Shown: in pieces, positions 57,264 to 64,000 of the stretch
Layout of the letters: every line of letters begins with the position of its first letter
Position numbering within the stretch: position 1 is the stretch's first letter
From: a virus
Virus record (IMG/VR): IMGVR_UViG_3300028883_000295
Location: 17,601 to 81,600 of that record
Strand: one strand, 5' to 3'
Length of the DNA: 64,000 nucleotides
Program-made: the position numbers and the translations under genes
Notes under the pieces: generated by a model
Databases searched by the model: none
What the model was told of the DNA's origin: nothing
Seen by the model: only the letters and a program-made list of their open reading frames with translations

Positions 57264-59590
57264 AATTAACTCCTCTTCCAGAAGATTTAAAAGATACCTT
57301 CGATGGTGATTCTTTGGTATACAAGAATGACTCTGAGTTGTTCTTCGGAATAAGTATACCAGAAAGTATCATCGAGGATATCCAGCAGAAAGAGATTCAG
57401 ATATATTCAGGATATTATGAATTCTCTAAGGGTGATGATTCACCTACATTATTCTATCTGGCAAGAGGAAAGAGAAGTGGAAAGGTCAAATTGAAGATCC
57501 AAGGATTCTATCCTTATGGATATGACTATGATGATAATGGAGAATATACTACATACTTTGGAAGGAGATGTGAGAAACTCATCTTCAAGGGTTCACATCC
57601 AGCAAAGGTAAAGAGATATCGTGAATGGAGAACAAAAGGAAGATATCCACAACCACTAGAATGTGACATTCTATTTCATAGAAGATTCTTAATAGATATG
57701 TATGACTATTTCAAACCTAAAGAACCTATGCACCCTAAAGTAGCTATAGTAGATATAGAGACTAATCATCCTGTATCTGATGAGATTATTTCATTTGCAC
57801 TCAACAACTTATCTACTGGTGAAATATTCTTTGAATCTAAATATGATGGAAGTTCTTCAAAAGAACTGACTAAATCTTTGATAGAGAAACTAGAGGATGT
57901 AGATGTAATCACTGGCTGGTTCTTTGTTGACTTTGATGTTCCTATCATAAACAAATACTCTGGAAAGAAACTCAATGATATAGTTACTCTAGTAGATTTG
58001 CTTGAACTCTCTAAGACTATGTATTCTAGAGAACTAAGAGGTGGATGGAGTTTAGATAACTCTGGAAGTAGACTCTGTGGAATAGCTAAATCACTTGATG
58101 AGAAAGATATGAAAGGAGATATAAGAGATTTAAATGAAGAGAAATTGCTCATATATAATGTGATTGATGTAGTGATTCCAGAGATAATAGATAACTATCT
58201 AGGTGGATTAGATGCTCATTTGATTCTGGCTTGGTCTCTACAGATGGGTTTAGATGATGTAACCATCACTGCTGTAGTTAATGATATAGCACTCTTAAGA
58301 GAATATCATAAGGCTGGAATAGTTCTTCACTCTAGAGACTATTCATCTAAGGATGATAAAGAAGCAAAATATTCTGCTGCTGATCCTGATGCTAGACCTG
58401 GAGTATATGATGGAGTAATTGAAACAGATGTAGTGGCTGCATATGCTTCTGCTGTAGTTGCAATCAATGCTTCATGTGAGACTAAGGATAAGAATGGAAT
58501 ATATGTTGCTCCTAATGGAATTAGATTTAATGATAAAGAAAGCACATTCATCAAAACAATTAAGCATCTAATGAATGAGAAGATTAAGGTAAAAGGTAAA
58601 CTGAAGAAGATGGATAAATCGAATCCTAAATATTCTACACTAGATTTCATTCACTATGCTATTAAAACACAGGTAGCAGCTTTCTCTCATGGGCTCTTTG
58701 GATGGAGCAATTCAAGAATGAAAGATTATGATGTGGCTGATGCAATCACATCTGTTCTATCTAATCTAATGATTAAGATAAAGTATGCATGTGACCTGAT
58801 AGGATATGAATGGATATATCTTCACACTGATTCATGTTTCATACATGCACCTAGAGATAAAGTAGATGACATTCTAAAGTATCTGAATGATGTGATTGAG
58901 AAACATTGCAAGGGATATAGAATCATTCCAGAGTTAGAGTTCAAAGGATATCATCCTCATGTGTATATTCACTCTAAGGCAAGGAGAGTGATTGTTCCAG
59001 AGGGTGTAGATATAGATGATGATGAGAGTTGGGAAGTCAAAGGTATGTCATTCATGAGGAGTGAGACACCAGAGGCTCTGGCTAAGATAGAGATTGAATT
59101 GATTAAATTAAAGTTAAAGCATCAGGATGAAGAGTGTCTAGATAAACTCAAAGAGATGCTGATTGAATTAAAGGATGTAGATTTAAAAGAACTGGCTCTA
59201 GTTAAACCTCTAAACAAAGAAGTTCATGAGTATGGAAGAGAACTTCTGGATGGAAGTTGGGGTGGAGTTCCTGCACATATCAAGGCTATGGTGAAAGCTA
59301 ATGAAGATGATGGACTGGAGTTGGTAGTTGGAAATAAATATGGAGTGGTTCCTATCAAAACTGATGAAACAACTGGAGTTAGAGTGATTAAGATGAAAAG
59401 AGTGGATATGGCATTTGACCTAGATGAGGGACTTCCTGATAAATATGAGATTAATTATGAATATTATCTTGATTCAAATCTATGGGGAAAGATATCTGGA
59501 CTATTTGATATGAAGGTAAAGGATTTAAAGAAGTTGATATATACAGATGAGACTGTATGTAAGGAGTTAGGAATTGAAAAGAAAAAGTAA
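57260..59590 (+). CDS. polB: Family B DNA polymerase
   Basis: 776 residues. Exonuclease: VDIETN (D165/E167), ITGWFFVDFDVP (217-228), YNVIDV (299-304). Polymerase: motif A ETDVVAAYAS (Asp390), motif B KTQVAAFSHGLFG (469-481) in place of KxxxNSxYG, motif C YLHTDS (520-525) in place of YxDTDS. The first motif C Asp is His and motif B Asn is Ser-like; the catalytic Asp of motif C (Asp524) remains. Shorter than most cellular PolB; thumb after ~560. Likely the main replicative enzyme. Confidence 0.85.
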   Translation: MKLTPLPEDLKDTFDGDSLVYKNDSELFFGISIPESIIEDIQQKEIQIYSGYYEFSKGDDSPTLFYLARGKRSGKVKLKIQGFYPYGYDYDDNGEYTTYFGRRCEKLIFKGSHPAKVKRYREWRTKGRYPQPLECDILFHRRFLIDMYDYFKPKEPMHPKVAIVDIETNHPVSDEIISFALNNLSTGEIFFESKYDGSSSKELTKSLIEKLEDVDVITGWFFVDFDVPIINKYSGKKLNDIVTLVDLLELSKTMYSRELRGGWSLDNSGSRLCGIAKSLDEKDMKGDIRDLNEEKLLIYNVIDVVIPEIIDNYLGGLDAHLILAWSLQMGLDDVTITAVVNDIALLREYHKAGIVLHSRDYSSKDDKEAKYSAADPDARPGVYDGVIETDVVAAYASAVVAINASCETKDKNGIYVAPNGIRFNDKESTFIKTIKHLMNEKIKVKGKLKKMDKSNPKYSTLDFIHYAIKTQVAAFSHGLFGWSNSRMKDYDVADAITSVLSNLMIKIKYACDLIGYEWIYLHTDSCFIHAPRDKVDDILKYLNDVIEKHCKGYRIIPELEFKGYHPHVYIHSKARRVIVPEGVDIDDDESWEVKGMSFMRSETPEALAKIEIELIKLKLKHQDEECLDKLKEMLIELKDVDLKELALVKPLNKEVHEYGRELLDGSWGGVPAHIKAMVKANEDDGLELVVGNKYGVVPIKTDETTGVRVIKMKRVDMAFDLDEGLPDKYEINYEYYLDSNLWGKISGLFDMKVKDLKKLIYTDETVCKELGIEKKK

Positions 59591-59951
59591 GAAGGACTAT
59601 TATCTAGATATAGCTAAGGCTGTATCTGAAAGAAGTCCATGTCTGAAACTACATGTGGGTGCAGTGATTGTCAAGGATGACTGTATAGTATCTACTGGAT
59701 ATAATGGACCTGCTAGGGGAATTCCACATTGTAATGTTTGTTCAAGAGAGAATGTTCCACACAGAAGTTCTTACTCAGAAGAGTGCCCTTCAGTGCATGC
59801 AGAGGAGAATGCAGTGATTAATGCAGCTAGGCAGGGAACTTCGGTTGTTGGTGGAGTTATGTATGTGTATACAGGTGAAGACTTGTATCCATGTTATAGA
59901 TGTATCAGAGTGATTAAGAACTCTGGCATCAAGAAAGTATATTATAAATAG
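59574..59951 (+). CDS. dCMP deaminase
   Basis: 125 residues. HVGAVIVKDDCIVSTGYNG, SVHAEENAVINAA (His75, Glu77), YPCYRCIRVI (Cys107, Cys110) give the zinc deaminase active site; CNVC and the CPS insert match the dCMP deaminase branch. Converts dCMP to dUMP for dTTP supply. TTG start, overlapping the end of polB by 17 nt behind AAGGAGTTAGG. Confidence 0.85.
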   Translation: MKRKSKKDYYLDIAKAVSERSPCLKLHVGAVIVKDDCIVSTGYNGPARGIPHCNVCSRENVPHRSSYSEECPSVHAEENAVINAARQGTSVVGGVMYVYTGEDLYPCYRCIRVIKNSGIKKVYYK

Positions 59952-59977
59952 GTTAGGGAGGATAGAAAGGAGAGAAA

Positions 59978-60535
59978 ATGGTAGATATTTTAGATTCTAC
60001 AGCAACTAAGATAACAGATGCAACAGCAATGAGTGTTGATGATGCAAAGAAGAAATTGAGACTTTCAGGTAAGAAAGCAGAATCATTTGAGAAAAATGTT
60101 CTAGAGAGACAAGATGGACAATTCAACAGACTGATGAGCATCATCTTTGGATGGAAGATTCAAGAGGATGGAAGCAAGAAACTCATCTCTAAGATGCCAA
60201 ATGGAAAGATTTTATTTCCAGATAAGTCAGAAGATCCAGATAGAATTGCACCAGGAATCCCATATATATGTCTAGTGTATGAACCAAAAGAGAATCCAGA
60301 TGGAAGTCTGGCAAGGCAAGCATATGCTAAGATTATCTGTGAGGAAGATATTCCAACGATATTTATTCCTTCATCTAGAATACCTGTGATGGTGTGGGTA
60401 GCTAAGGATGGAAGAAAGCACAACAAGGTTCCTGTAGGTAACTCTTATGGTGATAGGATGATGCAGTTATTAAATGAAGCAGAGAAGATGAAGTTTTCAT
60501 TCATCAAAGTAGTCTTTAGAATAAATCAAGGATGA
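59978..60535 (+). CDS. Unknown protein
   Basis: 185 residues, mixed alpha/beta: helical N-terminus (MSVDDAKKKLRLSGKKAESF), then strands (GIPYICLVYEPKENPDGS, PVMVWVAKDGRKH). No motif recognised. AAAGGAGAG precedes the ATG. Its location between deaminase and glycosyltransferases gives no clear clue. Confidence 0.5.
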   Translation: MVDILDSTATKITDATAMSVDDAKKKLRLSGKKAESFEKNVLERQDGQFNRLMSIIFGWKIQEDGSKKLISKMPNGKILFPDKSEDPDRIAPGIPYICLVYEPKENPDGSLARQAYAKIICEEDIPTIFIPSSRIPVMVWVAKDGRKHNKVPVGNSYGDRMMQLLNEAEKMKFSFIKVVFRINQG

Positions 60536-60539
60536 TTGA

Positions 60540-60731
60540 ATGTCATCAATCAAATGTAATATATGTAATTTCCAGTGTGGAGTCTTCTTTATCTGGAGTT
60601 CCACCAGAAATTTTCCAAGAGAAAGATTAATTAAAGTATATGGAAGGAGCAGTCAAGTGAATAGGAAGAACATGAAAGAAGGAATAAGAGTTTGTTTTGG
60701 ATGTATAGAGAGTTTAGAAGAAGATGAGTAA
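60540..60731 (+). CDS. Zinc-finger protein
   Basis: 63 residues: CNICNFQC at the N-terminus and CFGC at the C-terminus around a basic segment (RLIKVYGRSSQVNRKN). GGATGAT-TGA-ATG context. Overlaps the glycosyltransferase by 8 nt. Confidence 0.5.
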   Translation: MSSIKCNICNFQCGVFFIWSSTRNFPRERLIKVYGRSSQVNRKNMKEGIRVCFGCIESLEEDE

Positions 60732-61710
60732 GTTAAGAGTAGCTGTTCAGTGCAATGAATATGGACAGAGAGGAGGCATAGCTACATATGCCAATAGATT
60801 AAATGAATATCTAAATGGATGTAAGGATGTAAGTTCAAAGGTGTTTGTAGAAAGAATTAGAAACAACACAGATATAATTAGTCTTCAGTTTGAACCAGGA
60901 CTGATGCCACCTAAGAATCTAAATGAATTAATCAATAAGTATTCTACAATTCCTATAGTGATTACATGTCATCATATGGGGTATCTGCAACAGTTCTATC
61001 CTATGATAGATGGAATGGTTCTACATTCAAAAGATCAGATTCCTGATGGACCAGAGAATGAACCATGGGACTATACAGTAATTCCACATCCAGCAATTGT
61101 TTATCCAAAGAAGGACAAGAAGAAACTCAGAAAGAAATATGGATTACCTCAAGATAAAGTAATCATAGGCACAGCAGGTTTCATTGTAGGCACAGGAAAG
61201 AACGTACCTAACATGACTAATCACATACTTAAGAACATGAATGATGATGAGTTCTTCTATGCAATCACATCTTATTGGAAAGGTGGAGATTGGGGCAAAG
61301 AAGAGAAGTCACATAGAAAAGCTAGAGGATTAGGAAAGGAGAATCAATTCAGGATGGATACAGACTTTGTATCAGAGGAGATTTTGAATGAGAAGATGCA
61401 ATGTTGTGATTTGTTGTTTGCTTGGAATAATATGTATCATGGACAACATAAAGGAAGTCAAAGTGGAATAGCTCCAGATATGTATGGAAGCAGAGTCAAG
61501 TTGATGGTGAAAGATGGACCACACTATTCATTCATTGGAAGTCAGGAAGGAGTTCTAGTAGGCAGACCCAAACCAGAAGATTTCATTGATGATGTTCTTC
61601 ATGCAGTTAGAAATGAAGATTTAAAGAATGTTCCAGATCCAACACATCTTAGCTGGCAATCACAGATTCAGAATTATGTAGACTACTTTAAACAATTTAC
61701 GGAGGCATAG
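60724..61710 (+). CDS. GT-B glycosyltransferase 1
   Basis: 328 residues. N-terminal Rossmann start (RVAVQCNEYGQRGGIATYAN), DIISLQFEPGLMPP, VIPHPAIVYP linker strand, IGTAGFIVGTGKN opening the C-terminal domain, and a LFAWNN..HKGSQSGI stretch where GT4 enzymes have the E-x7-E region. Lower conservation in that donor-binding region suggests an unusual sugar donor. Acts with the next gene. Confidence 0.6.
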   Translation: MSKLRVAVQCNEYGQRGGIATYANRLNEYLNGCKDVSSKVFVERIRNNTDIISLQFEPGLMPPKNLNELINKYSTIPIVITCHHMGYLQQFYPMIDGMVLHSKDQIPDGPENEPWDYTVIPHPAIVYPKKDKKKLRKKYGLPQDKVIIGTAGFIVGTGKNVPNMTNHILKNMNDDEFFYAITSYWKGGDWGKEEKSHRKARGLGKENQFRMDTDFVSEEILNEKMQCCDLLFAWNNMYHGQHKGSQSGIAPDMYGSRVKLMVKDGPHYSFIGSQEGVLVGRPKPEDFIDDVLHAVRNEDLKNVPDPTHLSWQSQIQNYVDYFKQFTEA

Positions 61711-63000
61711 ATGGGAAAAGAAAAGATATTATTAGTGGGAGACTCAATTCAAGGACCTACAGGGTTTGCATGTGATGGCATGGGTATTAGTTGGTGTCTA
61801 GCAAAAGACTTTGATGTTCATTATCTGGGTCTACAATCAGTTCATGATGAAAAAGTAAAGATAATGATTGAAGAAGAAAGTAGAGAAGTTATCCAGCATG
61901 CCAATGTTCCTAGAGGAAGAGACAAGTGGGATTTCGGAAAGAAGTCTTTACCAGTTCTTCTGGATAGGTTAGAACCAGAGATACTATTGACCATCAATGA
62001 CATTCAGATGGTTCAGCATGTTCCTAATGTAATGTGCCCTAATTCAATTAATCTACAGGTGCTTGATTTACCATCTAAAACATATATAGGTGAGGAAGCA
62101 ATGAGAATGCAACTTCAGGGACAACTACAAAGATTCAGAGAGAGATTCCCTAGAGAGACTAAATGGATACAATACGCACCTCAGGATGGCGAACCCCCTA
62201 TGTCTCAATGGTCACAGATATATAAGATGGCAGACCAGTGTGTAGCTATGAGTGACTATGGAAAGAACATCTTCAAGAGATACTTTGATATGGAGATTCC
62301 TAGAATCTGGCATGGAGTAGATACATCTATATTCAATGATAGGGAAAAACCATCTAATTTACAGGATAAGTTTATGGTTGGTAACTTTAATCGTAATCAA
62401 CCAAGAAAGTTTCCAGTGAGAGCAATGAGAGCATTTGCTAAGTTTGCTAAGGATAAACCAGATGTGTTTCTGCACATGCAAATGGACTTCCAGGACCAGT
62501 TCGGTTGGCCACTGATGTATTTTGCTCAGTTGTTTGGAATACAAAATAAACTAGTTCAGCCTAAGCCAGTCGGTATGTCTAGACAGGAAGTTGCAAATAC
62601 ATATAATATGTGGGATGTTCAGATAAATGCAACAGGTGGTGAAGGATTCGGATTGACCACAACAGAATCAGGTGCATGTGGAGTTCCTAATATCATCACA
62701 GACTACACAACTTCCAGAGAATTGATTGTATATGGTAGTCCAAGTCCTAGAGGGATGCTTGCTAAAGTTCTTGATTTGCATTGGGAGAGACTTGATATTG
62801 CAGCAGTTCAAAGAAGTCTTGTTGATGTTGACCATATGGCTGAATGCTTAGATGAATACTATAAGAATCCAGACATACTTAAGGAGCATGGAAAGAATGC
62901 AGAAGTGTGGACCAGGAAAAACTGTTCTTGGAAAGTGATTGCACCTCAATGGATAGATTTGATTGGAAATGTTCTGAGTGGAGATAATGAGAGTGATTGA
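61711..63000 (+). CDS. GT4 glycosyltransferase 2
   Basis: 429 residues. ILLVGDSIQGPTGFACDGM, WHGVDTSIFND, FMVGNFNRNQPRKFP and GGEGFGLTTTESGACGVP (the E-x7-E donor site) followed by ITDYTTSREL are diagnostic for GT-B family 4. Starts abutting the stop of glycosyltransferase 1. The pair may add sugars to virion proteins, host surface glycans or modified DNA bases. Confidence 0.75.
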   Translation: MGKEKILLVGDSIQGPTGFACDGMGISWCLAKDFDVHYLGLQSVHDEKVKIMIEEESREVIQHANVPRGRDKWDFGKKSLPVLLDRLEPEILLTINDIQMVQHVPNVMCPNSINLQVLDLPSKTYIGEEAMRMQLQGQLQRFRERFPRETKWIQYAPQDGEPPMSQWSQIYKMADQCVAMSDYGKNIFKRYFDMEIPRIWHGVDTSIFNDREKPSNLQDKFMVGNFNRNQPRKFPVRAMRAFAKFAKDKPDVFLHMQMDFQDQFGWPLMYFAQLFGIQNKLVQPKPVGMSRQEVANTYNMWDVQINATGGEGFGLTTTESGACGVPNIITDYTTSRELIVYGSPSPRGMLAKVLDLHWERLDIAAVQRSLVDVDHMAECLDEYYKNPDILKEHGKNAEVWTRKNCSWKVIAPQWIDLIGNVLSGDNESD

Positions 63001-63139
63001 AGTATCTTGTCCTGAATGTGGCAAGATGAAGATAACATTTGATGAGGACATACCTCCATATGAGATAAGATGTCCTCTATGTGGAAATGATGTAAATATA
63101 ATTAAAATAAATGGAGATGAAATAAATGACACAATATGA
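62987..63139 (+). CDS. Zinc-ribbon micro-protein
   Basis: 50 residues, CPEC and CPLC knuckles 20 residues apart. Overlaps the glycosyltransferase end and the next gene start. Confidence 0.5.
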   Translation: MRVIEVSCPECGKMKITFDEDIPPYEIRCPLCGNDVNIIKINGDEINDTI

Positions 63140-63362
63140 AGGAAAAAAGTATGAAGATAGATTATCAATTATGCACTACAATGACAAGACATCTATGTAT
63201 AAGGTTCTTGCAGCGAATCCAACAGAAAAGAATGATGGAATCTTCTTCTCAATTCGAGAAGGTGTGAAAGGTGAGAAGTCCAATAGACTAACTCTCATGT
63301 TGAATAAACAAGAGATAGCATATACTATCATGGAACTCACCAAAATATATAATGAGTTGTGA
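63126..63362 (+). CDS. Small protein, PC4-like possibility
   Basis: 78 residues with GIFFSIREGVKGEKSNRLTL followed by KQEIAYTIMELTKIY: four strands then a helix, the order of PC4/whirly ssDNA-binding domains. Similarity is only at the pattern level. Confidence 0.35.
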   Translation: MTQYEGKKYEDRLSIMHYNDKTSMYKVLAANPTEKNDGIFFSIREGVKGEKSNRLTLMLNKQEIAYTIMELTKIYNEL

Positions 63363-63367
63363 GGCAC

Positions 63368-63556
63368 ATGAGAGCTAAGTTTCATTGTTATGAATGTGAG
63401 GAATGGTTTACAGTGGATGTAGAATATGCTGGAGACCTTCCTGAAGTTGTATGTCCAAAATGTAAGAGTCACAATATCTATTTTGGAGATATAGAAAGTG
63501 ATGAAGAAACTGAACCTATAAAGTTAGGTAATGGTGGATGTGGGAGATGTGGATAG
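63368..63556 (+). CDS. Zinc-ribbon protein
   Basis: Start at ATG 63368 behind TGAGG (GTG 63359 is the alternative); 62 residues. CYEC, CPKC and terminal CGRC give three knuckles, so two zinc sites are possible. Confidence 0.5.
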   Translation: MRAKFHCYECEEWFTVDVEYAGDLPEVVCPKCKSHNIYFGDIESDEETEPIKLGNGGCGRCG

Positions 63557-63694
63557 ATGACAGAAGGATGTGTGTTGAGAAATAAATGCAGGAGTTATCC
63601 TAAAAGATGTACTACCTGTGCATGGTGTTATGATGAAGACAAGGAAGAGGATTTCTATATCCCTAAAGCATATTATGGAGAACAGGATGAATAG
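63557..63694 (+). CDS. 45-residue Cys-rich peptide
   Basis: Six Cys in the first 25 residues (GCVLRNKC, RCTTCAWCY) and an acidic tail. Starts right after the previous stop. Confidence 0.45.
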   Translation: MTEGCVLRNKCRSYPKRCTTCAWCYDEDKEEDFYIPKAYYGEQDE

Positions 63695-63881
63695 AAAAGA
63701 ACAAAATGATAAACTAATGATTACAATTAGATTTATGAATGGAGATACACTAGAATGTCCTGGAGTATATGATGCATCAGAGAATTCAGTTAGTTTAGAA
63801 TTAGTCTATGAAAAAAGACATGTCCATTATCCTATGTGTAATATTAAAGAGATTGTATATCAATATGAGGATATGTTATGA
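63687..63881 (+). CDS. 64-residue protein, unknown
   Basis: Start at ATG 63687 (GGAG ten nt upstream) overlapping the previous stop. Beta-rich (LMITIRFMNGDTLECPGVYD, VSLELVYEKRHVHYP). The N-terminus MNRKEQN resembles that of the next gene. No family recognised. Confidence 0.45.
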   Translation: MNRKEQNDKLMITIRFMNGDTLECPGVYDASENSVSLELVYEKRHVHYPMCNIKEIVYQYEDML

Positions 63882-64000
63882 ATAGAAAAGAAGAATGTGT
63901 GGTTGATAAAAGAAAAGCAGTATATTTTGAGATAGATGAAGAAAGGGATTATCAGAATAATTTAGACTGGCATACTATAAAACAGGACAAAGAACATTCT
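63878..64000 (+). CDS. Partial gene at the right edge
   Basis: ATGA overlap with the previous gene; 41 codons (MNRKEECVVDKRKAVYFEID) remain open to the window end. The first residues copy those of the gene before. Function unknown. Confidence 0.4.
   Translation, partial: MNRKEECVVDKRKAVYFEIDEERDYQNNLDWHTIKQDKEHS

Noticed and set aside
1-64000. tRNA genes, CRISPR arrays, insertion sequences, integrase
   Set aside because: No T-loop/anticodon pattern, no regularly spaced repeats, no transposase or integrase motifs found by eye; absence of an integrase in this window does not exclude one outside it.

Overview
The window reads as about 64 kb of a head-tailed virus (Caudoviricetes-like) that infects an archaeon. 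Head-tail evidence: large terminase, portal, HK97-type prohead proteases, HK97-type major capsid protein, head-tail connectors, tail tube, tail assembly chaperone, tape measure and baseplate hub, in mostly canonical order. Archaeal evidence: an Alba-family chromatin protein, a primase that joins a PriS-type catalytic core to a PriL-type cysteine domain, a RadA/RadB-type recombinase, an XPF/ERCC4 nuclease, a ribosomal protein eS17 homologue, TATA-box promoters, and GGTGAT ribosome-binding sites that fit the archaeal 16S 3' end. Genome is AT-rich (roughly one third G+C by eye) and uses AGA/AGG for Arg. The host lineage is not shown directly; surface proteins with Asn-x-Ser/Thr sequons and fibronectin-like repeats suggest an uncultivated euryarchaeote/Thermoplasmatota-type host (inference only).

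Layout. (1) 1-32702, minus strand, late module, read right to left: small terminase candidate, two small membrane proteins, TerL, Alba, portal, prohead protease, assorted small and coiled-coil proteins, PAS-domain protein, XhlA-like membrane protein, second protease/scaffold, decoration protein, MCP, connectors, HNH, tail completion proteins, two tail-tube paralogues, frameshifted tail chaperone, then a 12 kb cassette of tail fibres/spikes and two membrane-anchored surface proteins, then tape measure and baseplate hub (cut by the left edge). (2) 32703-35805, gene-poor, strongly AT-rich, C-over-G skewed on the plus strand, with a GC-rich candidate ncRNA, repeats and an inverted repeat: the best candidate for the replication origin/control region, plus three small minus genes. 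(3) 35815-37546, plus strand, eight tightly coupled small early genes ended by a hairpin-plus-T10 terminator. (4) 37980-40571, minus strand, a dozen small genes. (5) 40876-64000, plus strand, replication, nucleotide, DNA-modification and glycosylation genes interspersed with many CxxC micro-proteins.

How it works together: primase (PriS/PriL fusion), family B polymerase, RadB-like recombinase, ERCC4 nuclease, DHH phosphoesterase, DEDD exonuclease and a pyrimidine-dimer glycosylase-like protein form a replication/repair set; dCMP deaminase feeds nucleotide pools; two adenine methyltransferases may protect viral DNA; two glycosyltransferases may modify virion or cell surface; TerL, Alba, portal and two proteases build and fill the head.

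Most notable unexplained signals: a four-copy structured intergenic element (5421, 37641, 37826, 51626) with compensatory changes in its stems; five genes whose only sensible start after a GGTGAT site is AUA or AUU; a viral eS17; an Alba gene between terminase and portal; a +1 frameshift tail chaperone; and a GC-rich candidate RNA at the presumptive origin.
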